From the NCBI RefSeq assembly GCF_905475345.1, contig NC_066589.1, positions 867,001 through 931,000 on the forward strand: DNA of 64,000 bases, in the 5' to 3' direction. Under the pieces are notes generated by a model. It worked only from the letters and a program-made list of their open reading frames with translations, was not told the DNA's origin and made no database searches. Shown in pieces: positions 11,306 to 25,400 of the stretch (position 1 is its first letter; each line of letters starts with the position of its first letter). The translations under genes were made by a program, and so were the position numbers. The stretch comes from Vespula vulgaris. Lineage: Eukaryota; Arthropoda; Insecta; Hymenoptera; Vespidae.

Positions 11306-14300
11306 GTATTGTAATAAGTTTCATTCGAATTTTTATATTAAATATATACGTTATTTATTGATAGGTTAGTAAATATCATCGATTGTTATCCAACGTATAT
11401 TGTGCGTATATGTGTATGTGTGTGTGTGTGTGTATACGTATAGTAACAATTTAGTGAATAGGAGAAATATATTTCTAATATATTTCTAAAATCGTAGTAA
11501 TTTCATCGCTAAACGATCGAAAATCAATAGATTCTGTTAACAAATAATATAATACGTTGTTTCTTAATATTGTACATTCTGTATACTCGTACTTTGTTAA
11601 CTCGAACTGTTGTACGTTATAATTAATTGTATTTCATAATGCATTCCCCTTTTTTGGAAATTTTCTATATTCGAGTATAGACCATTAACATGGAACGTAC
11701 AGTAAATTTATATTTTATGATCGAAATCTTGCACTAATAAACAGCCAAGTTACGAAAGGAAAATTCGGTACGGGAGAACATTTGGAAACGATTCATCTAC
11801 CGATTACATTTTCCGACTAGCTGCATATTTTATGACTTTGATTTTATGAATGGGCCTTGGTTTATTATTAGAAAATATTTCATCGTCTATGATAGAGCAA
11901 ATGTATGAATGGAACGTGAAATTTAAGTTTGTCGTTAACGATACAAACTTTTTTAACTGTATTTTCGTCAAATTATTATAAAAAAAAGTTTGAGCATTCA
12001 TAGAAATAATATGGATATTCACTTTAGAAAATTCGATCGATTTCCTTTAATTATGTTATTGATTTTTAAGATATCGATAAGAGGGTGAAAAAGAGAGAAA
12101 GAGACAAGTAGTTTCACATTGTTTTATACTTAAATTTCTAATCTCCTGTGCATTGTTTATTTATGTTGTTGCGTAGAAAAACATTAATTAGTCACTCGAA
12201 GTAGAATAGATAAAACAATTCGCTCATAGATGGCACTATTAGTTCATTTTATTCTACGTATATTATACGACATTAAATTATAGATGGTAATGTTTAACTG
12301 ATCAATGACGTCGATAAGTCAGAATTCGTATCTATCGGTATAATATCAATTTATCGATTTCTTTGATGATAAATAAGGAAATTATTCTTCAAAATTTCGT
12401 TCAAATATTTCAATAACAAATATTCGTGATAAATTAGTAAACAAACGAGTAAATAAACGTTTATTCTCATTTTATTTCACTCATGAATATATTATTTTCT
12501 GACATGGTGTACGTTGTAATTAAAGCGTAGTAACCAGGAATACAAACACATCGTAACACGATGAGCAGAAATTTGAAACGCAAAAACTTTCCTCTGTGAT
12601 CCACTTTTTCGAATCATTTGCCATCCAGAGAGAAGTATAATTTTACAAATGAAACTTCGAGGGTAATAATAAATACCGTCTTTGTTCACAATGCATAGTA
12701 GATATCTAATTTCTTTGTGAATACAAATAAAGAAATAACATTTTAAATAATATAGAATACACGTGAAATCTTTTGAAACGAATATATTTTAAGGAACTAA
12801 GGGAACGCGTATTGTTTTATTAAAGACCCGAAAGAAAAAAATAATGAAACTAATAAGAGAAACGTTTACAGTTCGACTTCTAAAAAGCTTTTTTCTCTCA
12901 CGAGGGTGACTTTCTTTCTCTCGTTATGTTTAATACGATAAAGTTACAGAAAGAGTTTCAACAATTTTTGCAGTAACAAACGGTTGCAGTAACAATGTTC
13001 GATTACCTCGTACTTTCGTTATATTCGGGTTTATTCGAAAGCGAATAAAAAGTTTTTTATTCGATAGCACAGTTAAAAAATATATATATATATATTTCTT
13101 TCCCCTCACGGTTAAAAAGAGATGAATTTTATTAATTAATACTCGTTTAAATGCATAATTTTTCGCGTCAAAAAACAAAAATTTTATTTTACATAAAGGT
13201 ACCCGAGTTTATTTTCATCTCATACTTTCGTCTAATCCCAACTGTGTGCTTTACCTTTAGATATATAGAACGTTTCGCGTTATTGCGTCCCATTAAGACT
13301 GTGAAAAGGTCATGACAAAGTTTCGTGTAAGTGCGACGTTCATAGGGAAAATCGTTTTCTCTATTATAAAAAGAAATCAAATTCTGAACGAATACGTTTT
13401 ATCTAAATTGATTTCTTTCATTGAGAGGACTGAATCTTTCCTTTTTTTTTTAAATCTTTTTTTTTCTTATTTTGTAATTTCAAACGACCATGGTCATTCT
13501 TTAAAAATAAATAAAACGGTATTGCGTGTCGAAGGTAATATAAAACGAAATCTTACTATTTACTTTCCTTTTTCTCGACTTCATCTTCTTTCAGCAAACA
13601 CGATCAAAGAAAATGGTTTCATAGCACGTGCGTCTTGTATTGCCGATTTAATTTCCACTCTTGCTGTCTTTCTGTTTTATATTCTTTTCTTTATGATTAA
13701 CAACATATTTTAAGTATCATAATGACAACCATTATTGAAGCGTTCTAATTCGATATTAAACAATGGACGTTTAAACGTGAGATGATTGCAATTACATTTC
13801 AAAAATATCATAAGAGTTTGTCGTCCATGAAGAAAACAAAACGTTATTACCTACTTTTTCAATTCTGTTTATTTGGTCAATATTTTTAGTAATTAATAGT
13901 AAGTATTTCGTAGAATAAATGGTCAATACACGCATACATGCGCACACAAGAATATATATATATATATATGAACATTTCGGTCAGTACAAATAATTAAGTA
14001 TCAGAGTTATATCATTTACATTACGTATTGATATTTCATTATAAATACTGATTATTTATTTAGAATACTGATGAAATGTTTAAAAATACTGATCCTATAA
14101 ATAGCAACCCTTCTCTTTCTCTACATCTTTTTCTTTTTCCCTTTTATTTTAAATTAAACCCATATTTTTAAATATGAGAAATAACAGACTATTTATTTGA
14201 GAGACTTGTTATTTAAACAGAAGAAGTTTTTCAAACAGAAGAAAAAGAAAAGTCAAAAGAGAAAAAGCTGATATTTTTTGGAAGTCATCGAATATACAAG

Positions 14301-14867
14301 ACCCCTAGTTTTTGCGGAAACAAACTTTCGAAACGTAAGAGCGTATTTAATAGAAGGAATTCAATTTCGCGGTAGTTTCAATCGAATTTATCCGGAGTAA
14401 ACCCGGATGGCAAAAAATCAAGGGAGAATTTATATTTCAAGATGCAATTTCAAATGTTCGCCATATTAAACTTTACAAAACTTTCTTCCCAAAACTACTA
14501 AACACGAACATGGTTTTATAATGACCAATATTTTATATGCCATACGATAAGAGAACTGTAAATATCAATCCCAAACGTATCAAAAATAAATTCTAAAGCT
14601 TTCTATTCGATTATCTTCTTTCTAGATTTCGTATTATAATAGAAAAGTCTTTATTTAAATGTATTTACTCGTTATCTCGCACATGCGTAAGGAGGGTTAG
14701 TCGATCGTCCCTTTTATCGTCAATCTAATAACTCTACCTCTATCCCAAGCACAAACCTCAGTCTTTTTATGGGCGGGTATCGTACGTAGAAAATTTTCTT
14801 TTACTTGAAAAAAGCTCGAGGGCTCTTTTACGAGAAAGAGAAAGAGAAAGAAAGAAGGAAAGAAAGG

Positions 14868-14904
<37 letters not shown>

Positions 14905-17871
14905 AGAAACGTTATTATCCTTTGTGAATTGTTACTTATCTCTCTCGAAAGGGAATATAAGACATTCGTTGAACTTTACCTCCTTGTCTTCTTTTTTTCT
15001 CCCTTTTGGCGTTAGCAAAGACTCTTCGTCCTTAGGATTACGTGTATACCTTGCATGCATCTCGAATATACGTATATCGGTACGAACGATCTTCGAGAAG
15101 AAAGAATTTCAAAGACCGATGTTGAAAATATTTCAAAAGGAACTGTAATACTTGAAGAGGGGAGACATGGATATTTATTAATAAAAGTAAATATAGGAAA
15201 GGAGGATGATGGGGAACGTTTGTTGATTATCTCGTTCAAAGAATTCGTAAAATTTCAAGATAAAGTAATAAGAGTCATTCTAACATAATAATCACCGACT
15301 AAATATGTTTGAAAATGTCTATGAATGTTGCATAATCGAATAACTTTGATATATTATTTAAAGAAAGATATAACTTTCTAAAAGGAAATCATTTGTATCT
15401 TGATAAACGACTTCTCACTTTTTCGTTCTAACGTCTAAAAAAAGAAAAAAAAAAAGAAAAAAAAAACGTTTGTGTTCTAGACGAGTAAAAGATGGCGTAT
15501 TTAACAGCGTACCATCACATTAATCTTCCTGGCTGGTAGGGCCGAACTTTCGTCGCGAAAGAAAAAAGAAAAAGAAAGGGAAAGAAACTAAGATAATCAC
15601 TTCGATAACGTCATTTTTTTTCTTTTCCTTTTTTTTAATCGTTAAACAAATAGCTTTAGTTTACGAGTTGGTCGTTGAAATCAAGATGATTACAAGATCC
15701 TACAAATGTTTTATATCTTACAAATGTTTTCCTTTAAACACTCAATCATGCGTACGCAGATGCATTGCATTGCACAAATCTCGACATTAGCAAATGGCAA
15801 GGGCACGTTATCTTGTTGACACATGACAGTATATCGCTATTCATTCATGCGAACCCTTCTGTTCTATCGCAAAATCATATAGCAAACGTTAAAGAGAATA
15901 CAACTATATATATATATATATATATATCGTGCATACTTGGTCTGGACCACTTTGAGTTTGAGTACAATCCCATTTCAATCGGATATATACGGGTAATTCA
16001 AACGTCTTCTGTGATTTACGTCGCGATATCAAACTCAAATCGAATGGATTTCGACTGTTTCGTAGAAATTTTTAAACATTTATACATAATAGCATCTACG
16101 TCGTATAAACGTTAAAATATATGTTGAGGTTGACCGATGATGGATTTGACATCGTCTTACGAATATTAAAATTTTAACGATTAAGTAATTTATGCGAACG
16201 TCGTAATATTATACGGACGCGTATGTAATAAAAATTGTCTCTTATCCTTCCGTCTTTTTATACAAAGGAAAAGATCACGGAAGGATATAAAAATGTATAT
16301 ATAGTAATTTCAAAAACATACTTTTTATTGCGTATCATTGTACGTAGCTTGAATGTGAGATAAAAATATTTCACTTTATCTTGATATTTTTAAATAATTA
16401 TTATCTTTTTTTTTCTTTTTTCTTTATCGTGTCAAACGTTTTATCAAAATGTATTAATATCATTAGATGATTTCGAATAATGTCTTATCACTTTCACATA
16501 ATAATGAATGATCTGTCGTATCAGTTCTATCTTATTTATTTGTAAATTTGTATAATCCAATCTTCGTATAGATTATTAAGAATAAAATGCGATTCGTGTC
16601 GACAGTTAATACTTCACAGTACGCGGTAAAAGATTCTTCGTTTCATTAAAGGAGACTGTCAATTTCTGTCGATTTAAATTTAAAATAATGTCTGGCACCT
16701 TCACCAATTCTGTGCTACTTTCGACAGTTGCTTCCTTGCCATTACGACTAAATGAATATTTCATGTATACCGTGTCAGAATGCTAAAATGATTATTAAAC
16801 AGAACGAATGTTTTTCATAACGGACAATAGAGTGTGGAGACTTTAACTCGACTCTTTTCTAAGCGTATAAATTATTACAGTTAAGGGAAAAGTTTTCTTT
16901 TCGTAGTATTTACTCGATACCGCTCTCCAAATATTATTAAAACCATAAACGAGTTATATAATCAGTGAGGTGCAGGCGAATACACGTAGAATATTTTTTA
17001 TTGTATCTAACATTAAACGTACTACCTTGAATCTAGTTCTTTTTCGTAGACAGGACGTTAACTTTGAGAGATACTAAACGGCCAAGAGAGAATCGTAAAA
17101 TTGTTGGCGATCAATTTGAAATTTATAGCAGTCGATAGAACATAGCGTTACTTTTATGAGTCTATATACAATAGGTACATACATATTTATCCCTTACATA
17201 CATACTATACACGTTTTTTGCTACCAGATAAACAATATTCTCTTAACTGAAACAATATTTCAAACTATTCCTTTTTCATAGATTGTCCATGTTTCTTTCT
17301 TTCTTTCTTCCTTTTTTTTTTTTTTTATTCTAAATAATAGTTTATCGTTAACTTTATCGAAAACGTGTAAAGGAATATTCTCTGTGGATAAATTTTTGTC
17401 GAATGAATACGTCAAACGTTTGAATATAATCCTTTTCAAGTTGTCAAACCAGTTCTGTTCAATCTGTACTGATATCACGGAAATGTTACATTTCCCTTAC
17501 AGAGATGGACACGACGGATTTCCCGTGACGGTAACTCGATGAGACTCTTGAGTTTTCAAACATTTTTTATTTTTTGTTAAACCTATAAATGAACATTTTT
17601 ATTATTAATCGATTTCGACGTTCGATCGAAGAAATACGAAAAACAAATATTCGACGTTTTCATTTCAATTCGGTGAGTATGTAATTTTGCATACAATGCA
17701 AACAACGACGGACATGATAATATAAATCTACGTAAATTTGCACACGAGCATACGGAAGAATCATTATTTTCTGAGCGTGTACTCCCTTTAACAACGTTAG
17801 CTTGTGCTTGCGCACGCACGTGCACTCTACAGCATCCCCCACGAACTCTCATTCAGGATTTATTCGTTCGA

Positions 17872-17872
<1 letters not shown>

Positions 17873-17930
<58 letters not shown>

Positions 17931-17968
17931 TTTTTTCTCTCTTTTTCTCTCTCTCTCTCTTTCTCCCC
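17873..17968. repeat. (CT)n microsatellite
   Basis: About 95 bases of CT repeats with a few T-run interruptions. Frames rich in Ser-Leu or Arg-Glu read through it on both strands and are artefacts. Confidence 0.95.
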
Positions 17969-18689
17969 CTGATATCCACGCGCGAATCTTTATGATCCGG
18001 TCCCGTTATTTTATTATGCTTCGTTGCATTTACGAATTTATAGTCCATATACGTACATTGAGATGCATTGACGAGATTCAAGTCCCAATGGAAATTATAA
18101 ATAATATTATAAATAACTGATAGAAAATCTAAGAGGACGTTCGATGGTAAAAGAGAGTAAGAGAGGATGTGAAATGAGAGAAGTAGAAAAAAGAAAGAAA
18201 GAAAGAAAGAAAGAAAGAGATAAAAGAGTATTTTGTGAGAAGAAAAGCTCCCGCAAAACTTGGACCTATCGAACTTGGTGATAAGTTTACTCATCCAACT
18301 TTGACCGTACACCGTATTAGACACATCTCAGTCGACAAGGCATTTTCCATCGAGAAAACTTTCTTGTCATCATGAGATTTTCGCGTTGATCGACGCGACG
18401 AAATTTCTCACACCTTTGATCAAAATCTATTGATTTAAAGAACAATGAAATAAATACAACGAAATATCAATAGCTTTGTTTGTACATAGGGTAAACGCGC
18501 GGAGTCGAATTATATCGTTTCATCCAAATGGAATTACACACCCTTGGCTTTTTTTAATTATTGCTCGAGTGCAATATGAGGAATGGTACAAAGTGAAATC
18601 CGTTTTCCTTTTTTTTTGTTTTTCTCTTTCCCCCTCTTTTTTTTCTTTATTTTTTTTTTTGCTTTTTTCTTTTTTTCGTCCTTTTTATC

Positions 18690-18816
18690 CTTTTTACGCT
18701 CGAGAGAGTCCTTTCGGCGCGTTTCACGTGCGCCGGCGCAAAATGATAAAGGACCTGAGCGCATGCTCCCCCTTCTTCTTCTTACTCACACGTACGCGTG
18801 TACACCTATATACAAA

Positions 18817-18906
<90 letters not shown>

Positions 18907-19270
18907 AAGAGAGAAAGAGAGTACAAGAGAGAAAGAGAGAGAGAAAGAGAGACAGACAGAGAAACATAGACATATTCTCCCCCTCGTACCTCGTTCCTCT
19001 CTTCCTCGAGAGTTTCACGAGAACGCGCGACGTCGAGAGAGGCAGTCGTCCTCACCGGCTTCAGGTGCAGACGGAAATCCATATCGAGAGCGTGGTGCAT
19101 TCTCCGAATTTCGCGACTTCCGTATATTATCCAAATTTTACAACAAATTCCGCGGACTTCCTCTCTTATTATTCTTCGTACTTGAATCACGTGCACCGCT
19201 TCTTCTTCTTCTTCTTGTTCTTCTTGTTCTTCTTCTTATCTCATCGAAGGATTCGAGTACCGTTTTAGTG
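18690..19270 (+). promoter_or_regulatory. CpG-richer GA-repeat region, possible promoter/5'UTR of the receptor gene
   Basis: This is the most GC- and CpG-rich part of the 8.7-22.4 kb stretch (for example TTTCACGTGCGCCGGCGC near 18721-18738 and ACGCGCGACGTCGAGAG near 19023-19040). It surrounds a (GA)n tract of about 85 pure repeat bases, 18820-18904, extended imperfectly to 18963. In insects with AT-rich DNA, such CpG-rich, GAGA-rich patches often mark promoters or long 5'UTRs. Position 3-4 kb upstream of the receptor ATG suits a 5'UTR exon, but no specific donor/acceptor pair was proven. Confidence 0.35.
18820..18963. repeat. (GA)n microsatellite
   Basis: Pure GA from 18820 to about 18904, then GA with AC/AA interruptions to 18963. 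It generates long Arg-Glu frames on the plus strand and Ser-Leu frames on the minus strand; none is a gene. Confidence 0.97.
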
Positions 19271-22127
19271 TGAGAACACTTATTTTAAGTTCACCGATGA
19301 ATATCGCAACGTAATATCACTTTTCCTTTCTTTCTTTCTTCTTCCTTTTTTTTTCTTTTCTTTTTTCTTTTTTTTTCTTTTTTTTTTTTTTTTTTTTTTA
19401 CTAAGGGAAGAATTCTATCTTTCTCTTTTCTTCTTTTTTGTTTTCTTGTTTATTTTTTCTTTTTTCTTTTTTCTTTTTCTTTTCCCTTTGCTTTTTCTTT
19501 CGAAAGTACATAATTGTAAAGTTTGTGAATTCAACGAGTTTGATATTCTCCAAAAGAATCTTTCACTTCGATAAATTAAAAAATTCCGAGCTCTGATACT
19601 TGTTGCATACTTCTTTGAGCAATTTACGTAAGAATGAAATTCTTCTCTGTGTGTTTTTTTTCGTTTTAGTTTTCTTTCATTTTTCTTTTTTTTTTTTTTG
19701 TAAGGTGTTAGATAAAAGTTATTTTGGGACAGTTATTCTATTGATAAACAAGATGTCACGATCGGTTATAAAAAAAAAAGTCGATATCGAGTTAATTCGG
19801 ATAAAATATAGTAAAATTAGAGAGACAACGTAGGATACAAATAGGAAAAATCGATCGTACTCCATTTGCAGAATTTCGAAGAGGACACACGTATACACGC
19901 TCACCAACGTTAAATGGGCGGTCCATTAACTCGAGTTACGAAAGCTCTCGCGAAAGATCTAGCGAAAGCTCTCATGAAGCGTTTAATCGTCGATCTCTCC
20001 TTGCCAGATACATACGTCAAATGGGAGATAGAAAGTGGAAACCATTAAGAAAGTAGATAATAATTAATTAAAAAAAATAAAACGAAAGAAGAAGAAAGAA
20101 TCGAAATGAAATTTCGCTTGAGTGAAAAAACATATTTAAGACATTTTATAATGATTAAGTGATCTTTAAGAATCATATTTTCACTCGAGTAATTCTAAAT
20201 CCACAAACTTGTAGTTTTTGATGCCCGAAATATTTCTCGAGATATAAACACGTGAAACATAATGTTTATCCTCCAACGAGGATTAGAAAATAATCCATTT
20301 CTATTCTCTGAATATATTCAAAATATCTTCATTCTCGAGTAATATGCCATCCGTTCGTACGTCGCGTCGCGTGGTACCAAAACATTAATAATAAGGATGA
20401 ATTCATAAACGCGATCACGAGTGCAGAGAACTCGGAGAATAATATCAGCGGAAGTTTCGAGCACTATTCGAGTACACGTACTTTTGTTAACTTTTTGTCA
20501 CGGACGAGAGTTGCCTCGTTCTCTCTCGTTTTCATCGTTCTCTTTGAAAGGCATCGCTCTCGTATCTTAAAGGGAGAAATGAAATTATTCTATGGAGACC
20601 GAGTATGTCTTTGAACATAAAATTTTCAAAGTAACTTTAAACGGTACTATCGAACCCAAAGGATTCATTAAAAAGATGATCTTATAATATTTAGAGGGCT
20701 TCGAAAGATCTTATCTTGTTGAATAAGGAAATCAAAATTTCTGTTTAATCGTCGTGATTTAGTTTGCCAAGGTCCAAATATTCTACCGTGATTATTCGAT
20801 ACTATTTTGTAAGGGGAATCTTAGCTCCATGATTTTTTGATTTTATTATTTATATATATATATTTATTTATTATTATATTAATATATTATTTTATACATA
20901 TATTTATTATTATATTATTATATTATATATATATTTCTCTTTAGTAGTAGTATATCGATATTAAATATGTATTTATGAAAAGCACGCACGCTACGTGACA
21001 ATGGGAAGTTAGAAGCGAATTGTCTTGTGTTGAGAGAAGGTGCTACCAGATCACGCGTGGTGGTTAACAGATGCACGTCCTTTCGAGTGGAGGATCGATA
21101 ATTCGCTTGACGTTTCGAGAGTTTCGCTAGATGCTACTCAAGAATCGTATTCATTGGTCGAGTAGACGATTCTGATCTTTATTGGGACAATAAACTACGG
21201 TGCATACGTATTATGAGAGCATCCTGTGATCCAAACTATGACGGGTAAAACGAGAGGATAATATTTCCTAGTAATAAAAAAAAAAACATTTTCTCATTTA
21301 AGTTTGATTACATATCAAAAGTAAGATACCCTTCGATAATATTATATTACAACTTTGTTTTCAAAGGTTAGAATATCTCGATCTCACGAGAAATTTCTTT
21401 TCCTTTTTCTTTTTCTATTTCTTTTCCTTTCTTTCTTTCTTTCTTTCTTTTTTTTTTTTTTACCGTTAATGGGCTCTAAAATGAAACTCTCTGTTCTATC
21501 CAAGAAAAGAGAAAACGAAAGAAGAAGTGGTTGCCATCGAGATTCGTGTCACGAAAATAAAACTTTATTACAAAAACTTTACTACACGAGATAACGACCT
21601 AAGAAAATATAGTTGCAGTATAGTAACGCAAACATTTGACATTATTATTTATTTTTCATTCATCTTACAATTGATAGAAGATCAATTTTAATGGAATTTC
21701 TTTTTTTTCTGTTTTTCTTTTTTCTTTTTTTTTTTTTTTTTTTTTTTTTTCTTTCGTTTGCACTCTAAAAACAGTTCGCTGTGGGCATCAACTCGAAGTT
21801 CCACGTATGTACAACGTAAATACTGAAGCAACGGGAAATAAAAGGAACGGCCGATTTCCGGAGGGCATATCGTTGACATTATGAACTTTTGCTGTAACGA
21901 GATAAGAAATATCAGAGAAAGAGCATATAATTCTTTCGTCGCGTCTTACCAACTTCTGCGACTTTTAATCCCAGTAAACATCGATGTTGTGGGACGCGTT
22001 CCAATACAAAATCAAAAACAAGAAAAAGATATCTTATTTCTTTTCTGCTTCGAGTAAACTCGTAAGCTATGAAAACTCGTAAAAATTATTTCTATATCTG
22101 ATACTACATTTGAAGGACTAGATAGAT

Positions 22128-22178
<51 letters not shown>

Positions 22179-22360
22179 TAAATAAAGAAAAAGAAAGAAA
22201 GAAAAGTACTTACTAAAAATAGAAAAGAGAAAATAGAAAAGAATGCAAGCAATTTTTCGTTAAAAGACTCTCCTCACGCGATTTGCCAACTTCCTGATTC
22301 CTCCAACTATATCCAATCGATTGAATCTTAATAGTTTGTAAAGTTGAAGGAAGGAAGTAA

Positions 22361-22361
22361 C

Positions 22362-22400
<39 letters not shown>
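22361..22400 (+). repeat. (GA)n tract abutting the receptor start codon
   Basis: A GA repeat of about 40 bases, with one AAAG interruption, ends one base before the ATG at 22402. If this ATG is used, the tract lies in the 5'UTR immediately before translation start. Confidence 0.9.
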
Positions 22401-22401
22401 C

Positions 22402-25400
22402 ATGGCTAGCTGGCTATCATCGAACGGCGACGAACCTATGGATCGTAATTACGTGCGAAACGTTTTGAACTACATTAACGACTTGAAGGAGTCCTTCTCT
22501 GAGGAGGAATTCAAGTGCCTCGAACGAAAGCATCAAGACCTACAAGCTCGGTTAGAAGAACGACACCAGCATCAAGCCATCAATGGTGGAATTGAGGAAG
22601 GAGGAGCTACGGAGGGTCAAGAGGGTTGCGAAGTTAGTTGGGACTCTTTACTCTGTTGGCCATACACGTCACCAGGAACTCTCGCCATATTACCTTGCTT
22701 CGAAGAACTCAATGGCATACGCTACGACAATACTCGTGAGTACGAAAGCCTATCTTTCAAAATCTTTTTCTTTCTATTATTATCTCTATTTTTTCCTCTT
22801 TTTACTTCGCTCGTGCAATCCTTTGTCGAGAGAGAGAGAGAGAGAGAGGGAGAGAGACACAAAAAAGAGAAAAGAAAAAAAGAATCGGACTATGCGAGGA
22901 TTTTAAAGGAGAAACGTTCTTTAAAGATCATTGTCGTATATTAATTAAAATCTGCCAAGCTCTTTTTATCACTTTGTATTCGTACAGGTATCTTATTCGT
23001 ATACTTTGAAGTTGGTTTATTCAATCTTTCGAAAAAATGATGATTCTATTTTTTTTCTTTTTCTTTTTTTTTTTTTTTTATACAAGATCAGAGATTAACG
23101 AGGAGATTGACAAATGAGAAGGAGTTAGGTCGAAGGAAGTATTAGGTATATTTTAACAGTCATTTAATATTCGATTACATTATCGTGATGTAATATCGCT
23201 AGGAACAAGTCACGGTAACGGAACTTGCGATCCACGAGGAATTCCTTTCTTGTATAAGTATGTATTACGTGAATTCGAGTGAAATTTTTAAACCGACTCT
23301 CGGGAGAATGCCCGAAGAAGAATGCTTCTCAGAGTTATTCGATGTCTCCTACGGTATTCAAATATTACGAAGGGTCTACGAATTTATTCGAATTAGTTTT
23401 GTAAAATTAAATAACCAAGTCAATGTGATTATAATTAATTAATCATTTTAATTAACTACGAGGTGAAACAACGCCATGATAATATTGGAAACGTTTTCTC
23501 TTAGTTTCTCTTTGCGCATCCTCGATATATCGTATCATCTTGTACATACACATGTACGCATATACGGTGACGCATATAAAAGAGGATCATTATGTAATTT
23601 ATTCTTACACCGAATCATGTCGAACGTCGTCCCATTATATCTCCAGACGAAGCTTCGAACATTATATTAAATTACAGGATAATGGATTTTAAATTGATAG
23701 GCTTTTACAGTATCGTTACATATCCGTATAAGAGTTAAAATCTCAACGAGTTTTTACGAATCTCCAAGCGAAATATCGTATATCATAGACTCAAGATAAA
23801 TTTTCTCAGCTACCGAAATTTTCTTTGGGATGTAAAACATCCTCTCGATTTTAAATCTTCCATTCGTTTTTACTTTATTGCGATATTATTCCCAGCAAAA
23901 AATGTTTCCAGTATTTTTTCTTCTTTTTTTTTTCTTTTTTATAAAATCGAATATGAAAAACATCAGAAAGGTGTATTCGTTTATTCCGTCATCGTTGAAA
24001 TGCATGACGGAAAACCGAACAGAAAAGTGACGGCATGGTCAAACGAACAAAATCATCGAAAAAAGAAAAATAAATGGAAATTCGAGAAATTCTATTCTAT
24101 CCTGGTGTCTAGTGATGAAGAAAGTTTTTTATAATCGAAAACTTTCCGTGGCGTGAAACTTGTGAAAGTAAAATTAATTGCAAAACCGTGCAACTGTATC
24201 TACATTTTACATCTTCGGTTTATTTACATATTGTTTTACGTTTTAAAGCGAATTCTTTCTTCTTTTTTCCTTTCTCCTTTTTTTTCTTCCTTCTCTTTTC
24301 TTTCTTTTTTTTCTTTTTCCTTTTTTTTTTCTTCCTTCTCTCGTCGCGAACTTATTTCCTTTACTTAATATTTTTTTATGAGATTTTTAAATTAAAATTT
24401 AGAATACGATAGTCCCTACTCACTTGCGATTAGATTCTTTTATATTCGGATAAAGTTCGTTTTTCATCGCGATCAGCTCCGTTAAGTTTTTTTTCCCCTC
24501 CGGCGATGGAAACTTCAAAGTCTATAAAAAATAATCGAAAATTGGAGATTTAATTCACCTGGAAAAAAGAATTGATCTGAACTACTTTTCTTAACTTTCT
24601 TTCTCGCTCATTCGCTCACACAAGTTTATATACATAAGATAAATTAAAAAATGCGATTACTAATAATTGATTTTTCGTTTATAATAATATTATTGTTATT
24701 TAACGAAACAAAACGAAAGAAAAAGAGAGAGAGAGAGAGAGAGGAAGAAAGAGAAAGAGTTTTATACGTATAATGTAATATCGATCAGAAAATGGCATAT
24801 CTGCCGCTTCGATTATTTTACAATAATTGCTCCACGAATATCTGAGATTGTGATTTACCGTAATATTTTTTTACCGTAATAATCTTTACCGTAAATGATC
24901 TATCAAGGACCAACTTAATTGTCTTATTAATTTTACGATGAGAGTAAACTGAAAAAGCTTCTCAAGAACTCTTACCTACAATACAATCTCTCATACGAGA
25001 TTTAAGAGGAATATTATATCATAATTTCGGTTATATGCAAGTTCGTATTATTCAATATACAAGCCGAAATCAAATTAATTAATTACATAAACGTATTAGC
25101 CATAATATGATTTAAACGAAAGTTTATAATCACTATTTCAATATAAGCTTCTACATCCAGGATCTAGAAATGGAAATGGCGTTAACCTTGAAAATAATAA
25201 AACAGGATACGTGAGAGATTAAAAAACAAAAAAAAAAGAAAAATAGAAAAAGAAAAAAGAAAAAAAATAGGATTGCGAAGCGTCTTTGAAATATCTCGAC
25301 GTGCCGACGGTATTTCACAGATCAATGATCCTAATTGGATTTACGTCTTATCAATGCAGGACGAATTGAAAATCAATTCGAGAAATTCAAGAAAGAGAGA

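Larger units (their letters stand above)
8719..22401. other. 13.7 kb without a recognisable protein gene
   Basis: No open frame here shows a known domain or a credible exon chain. Most long frames cross (GA)n, poly-T or AT tracts. Contents include: a GT/GC microsatellite just upstream (8143-8171); a short direct repeat of TATAAATATTAGTAAGACT around 9809-9852; hairpins and CCAAT boxes at 10.82-11.04 kb; a GT tract (11410-11432); GA tracts (14831-14909, 18820-18963, 22131-22172); CT tract (17873-17968); polypyrimidine tracts (19321-19500, 21397-21461, 21701-21752). The right part is probably 5' regulatory and 5'UTR sequence of the diuretic hormone receptor gene that starts coding at 22402. Confidence 0.6.

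Noticed and set aside
13312..13713. 133-codon open frame on the plus strand
   Set aside because: The translation has no recognisable domain, is rich in Phe/Ile/Leu from T-runs, and has no splice partners or clear promoter.
18476..19273. Long open frames of Arg-Glu and Ser-Leu repeats on both strands
   Set aside because: They are simply (GA)n read in several frames, with no domain, no codon bias and equally long frames on the opposite strand.
22736..22944. Extension of the first receptor exon into the intron (180-residue frame)
   Set aside because: The good donor at 22736 and the perfect join to the exon at 36181, which restores the NGTW/Cys pattern, show this is intron. The extension is pyrimidine- and GA-tract translation.
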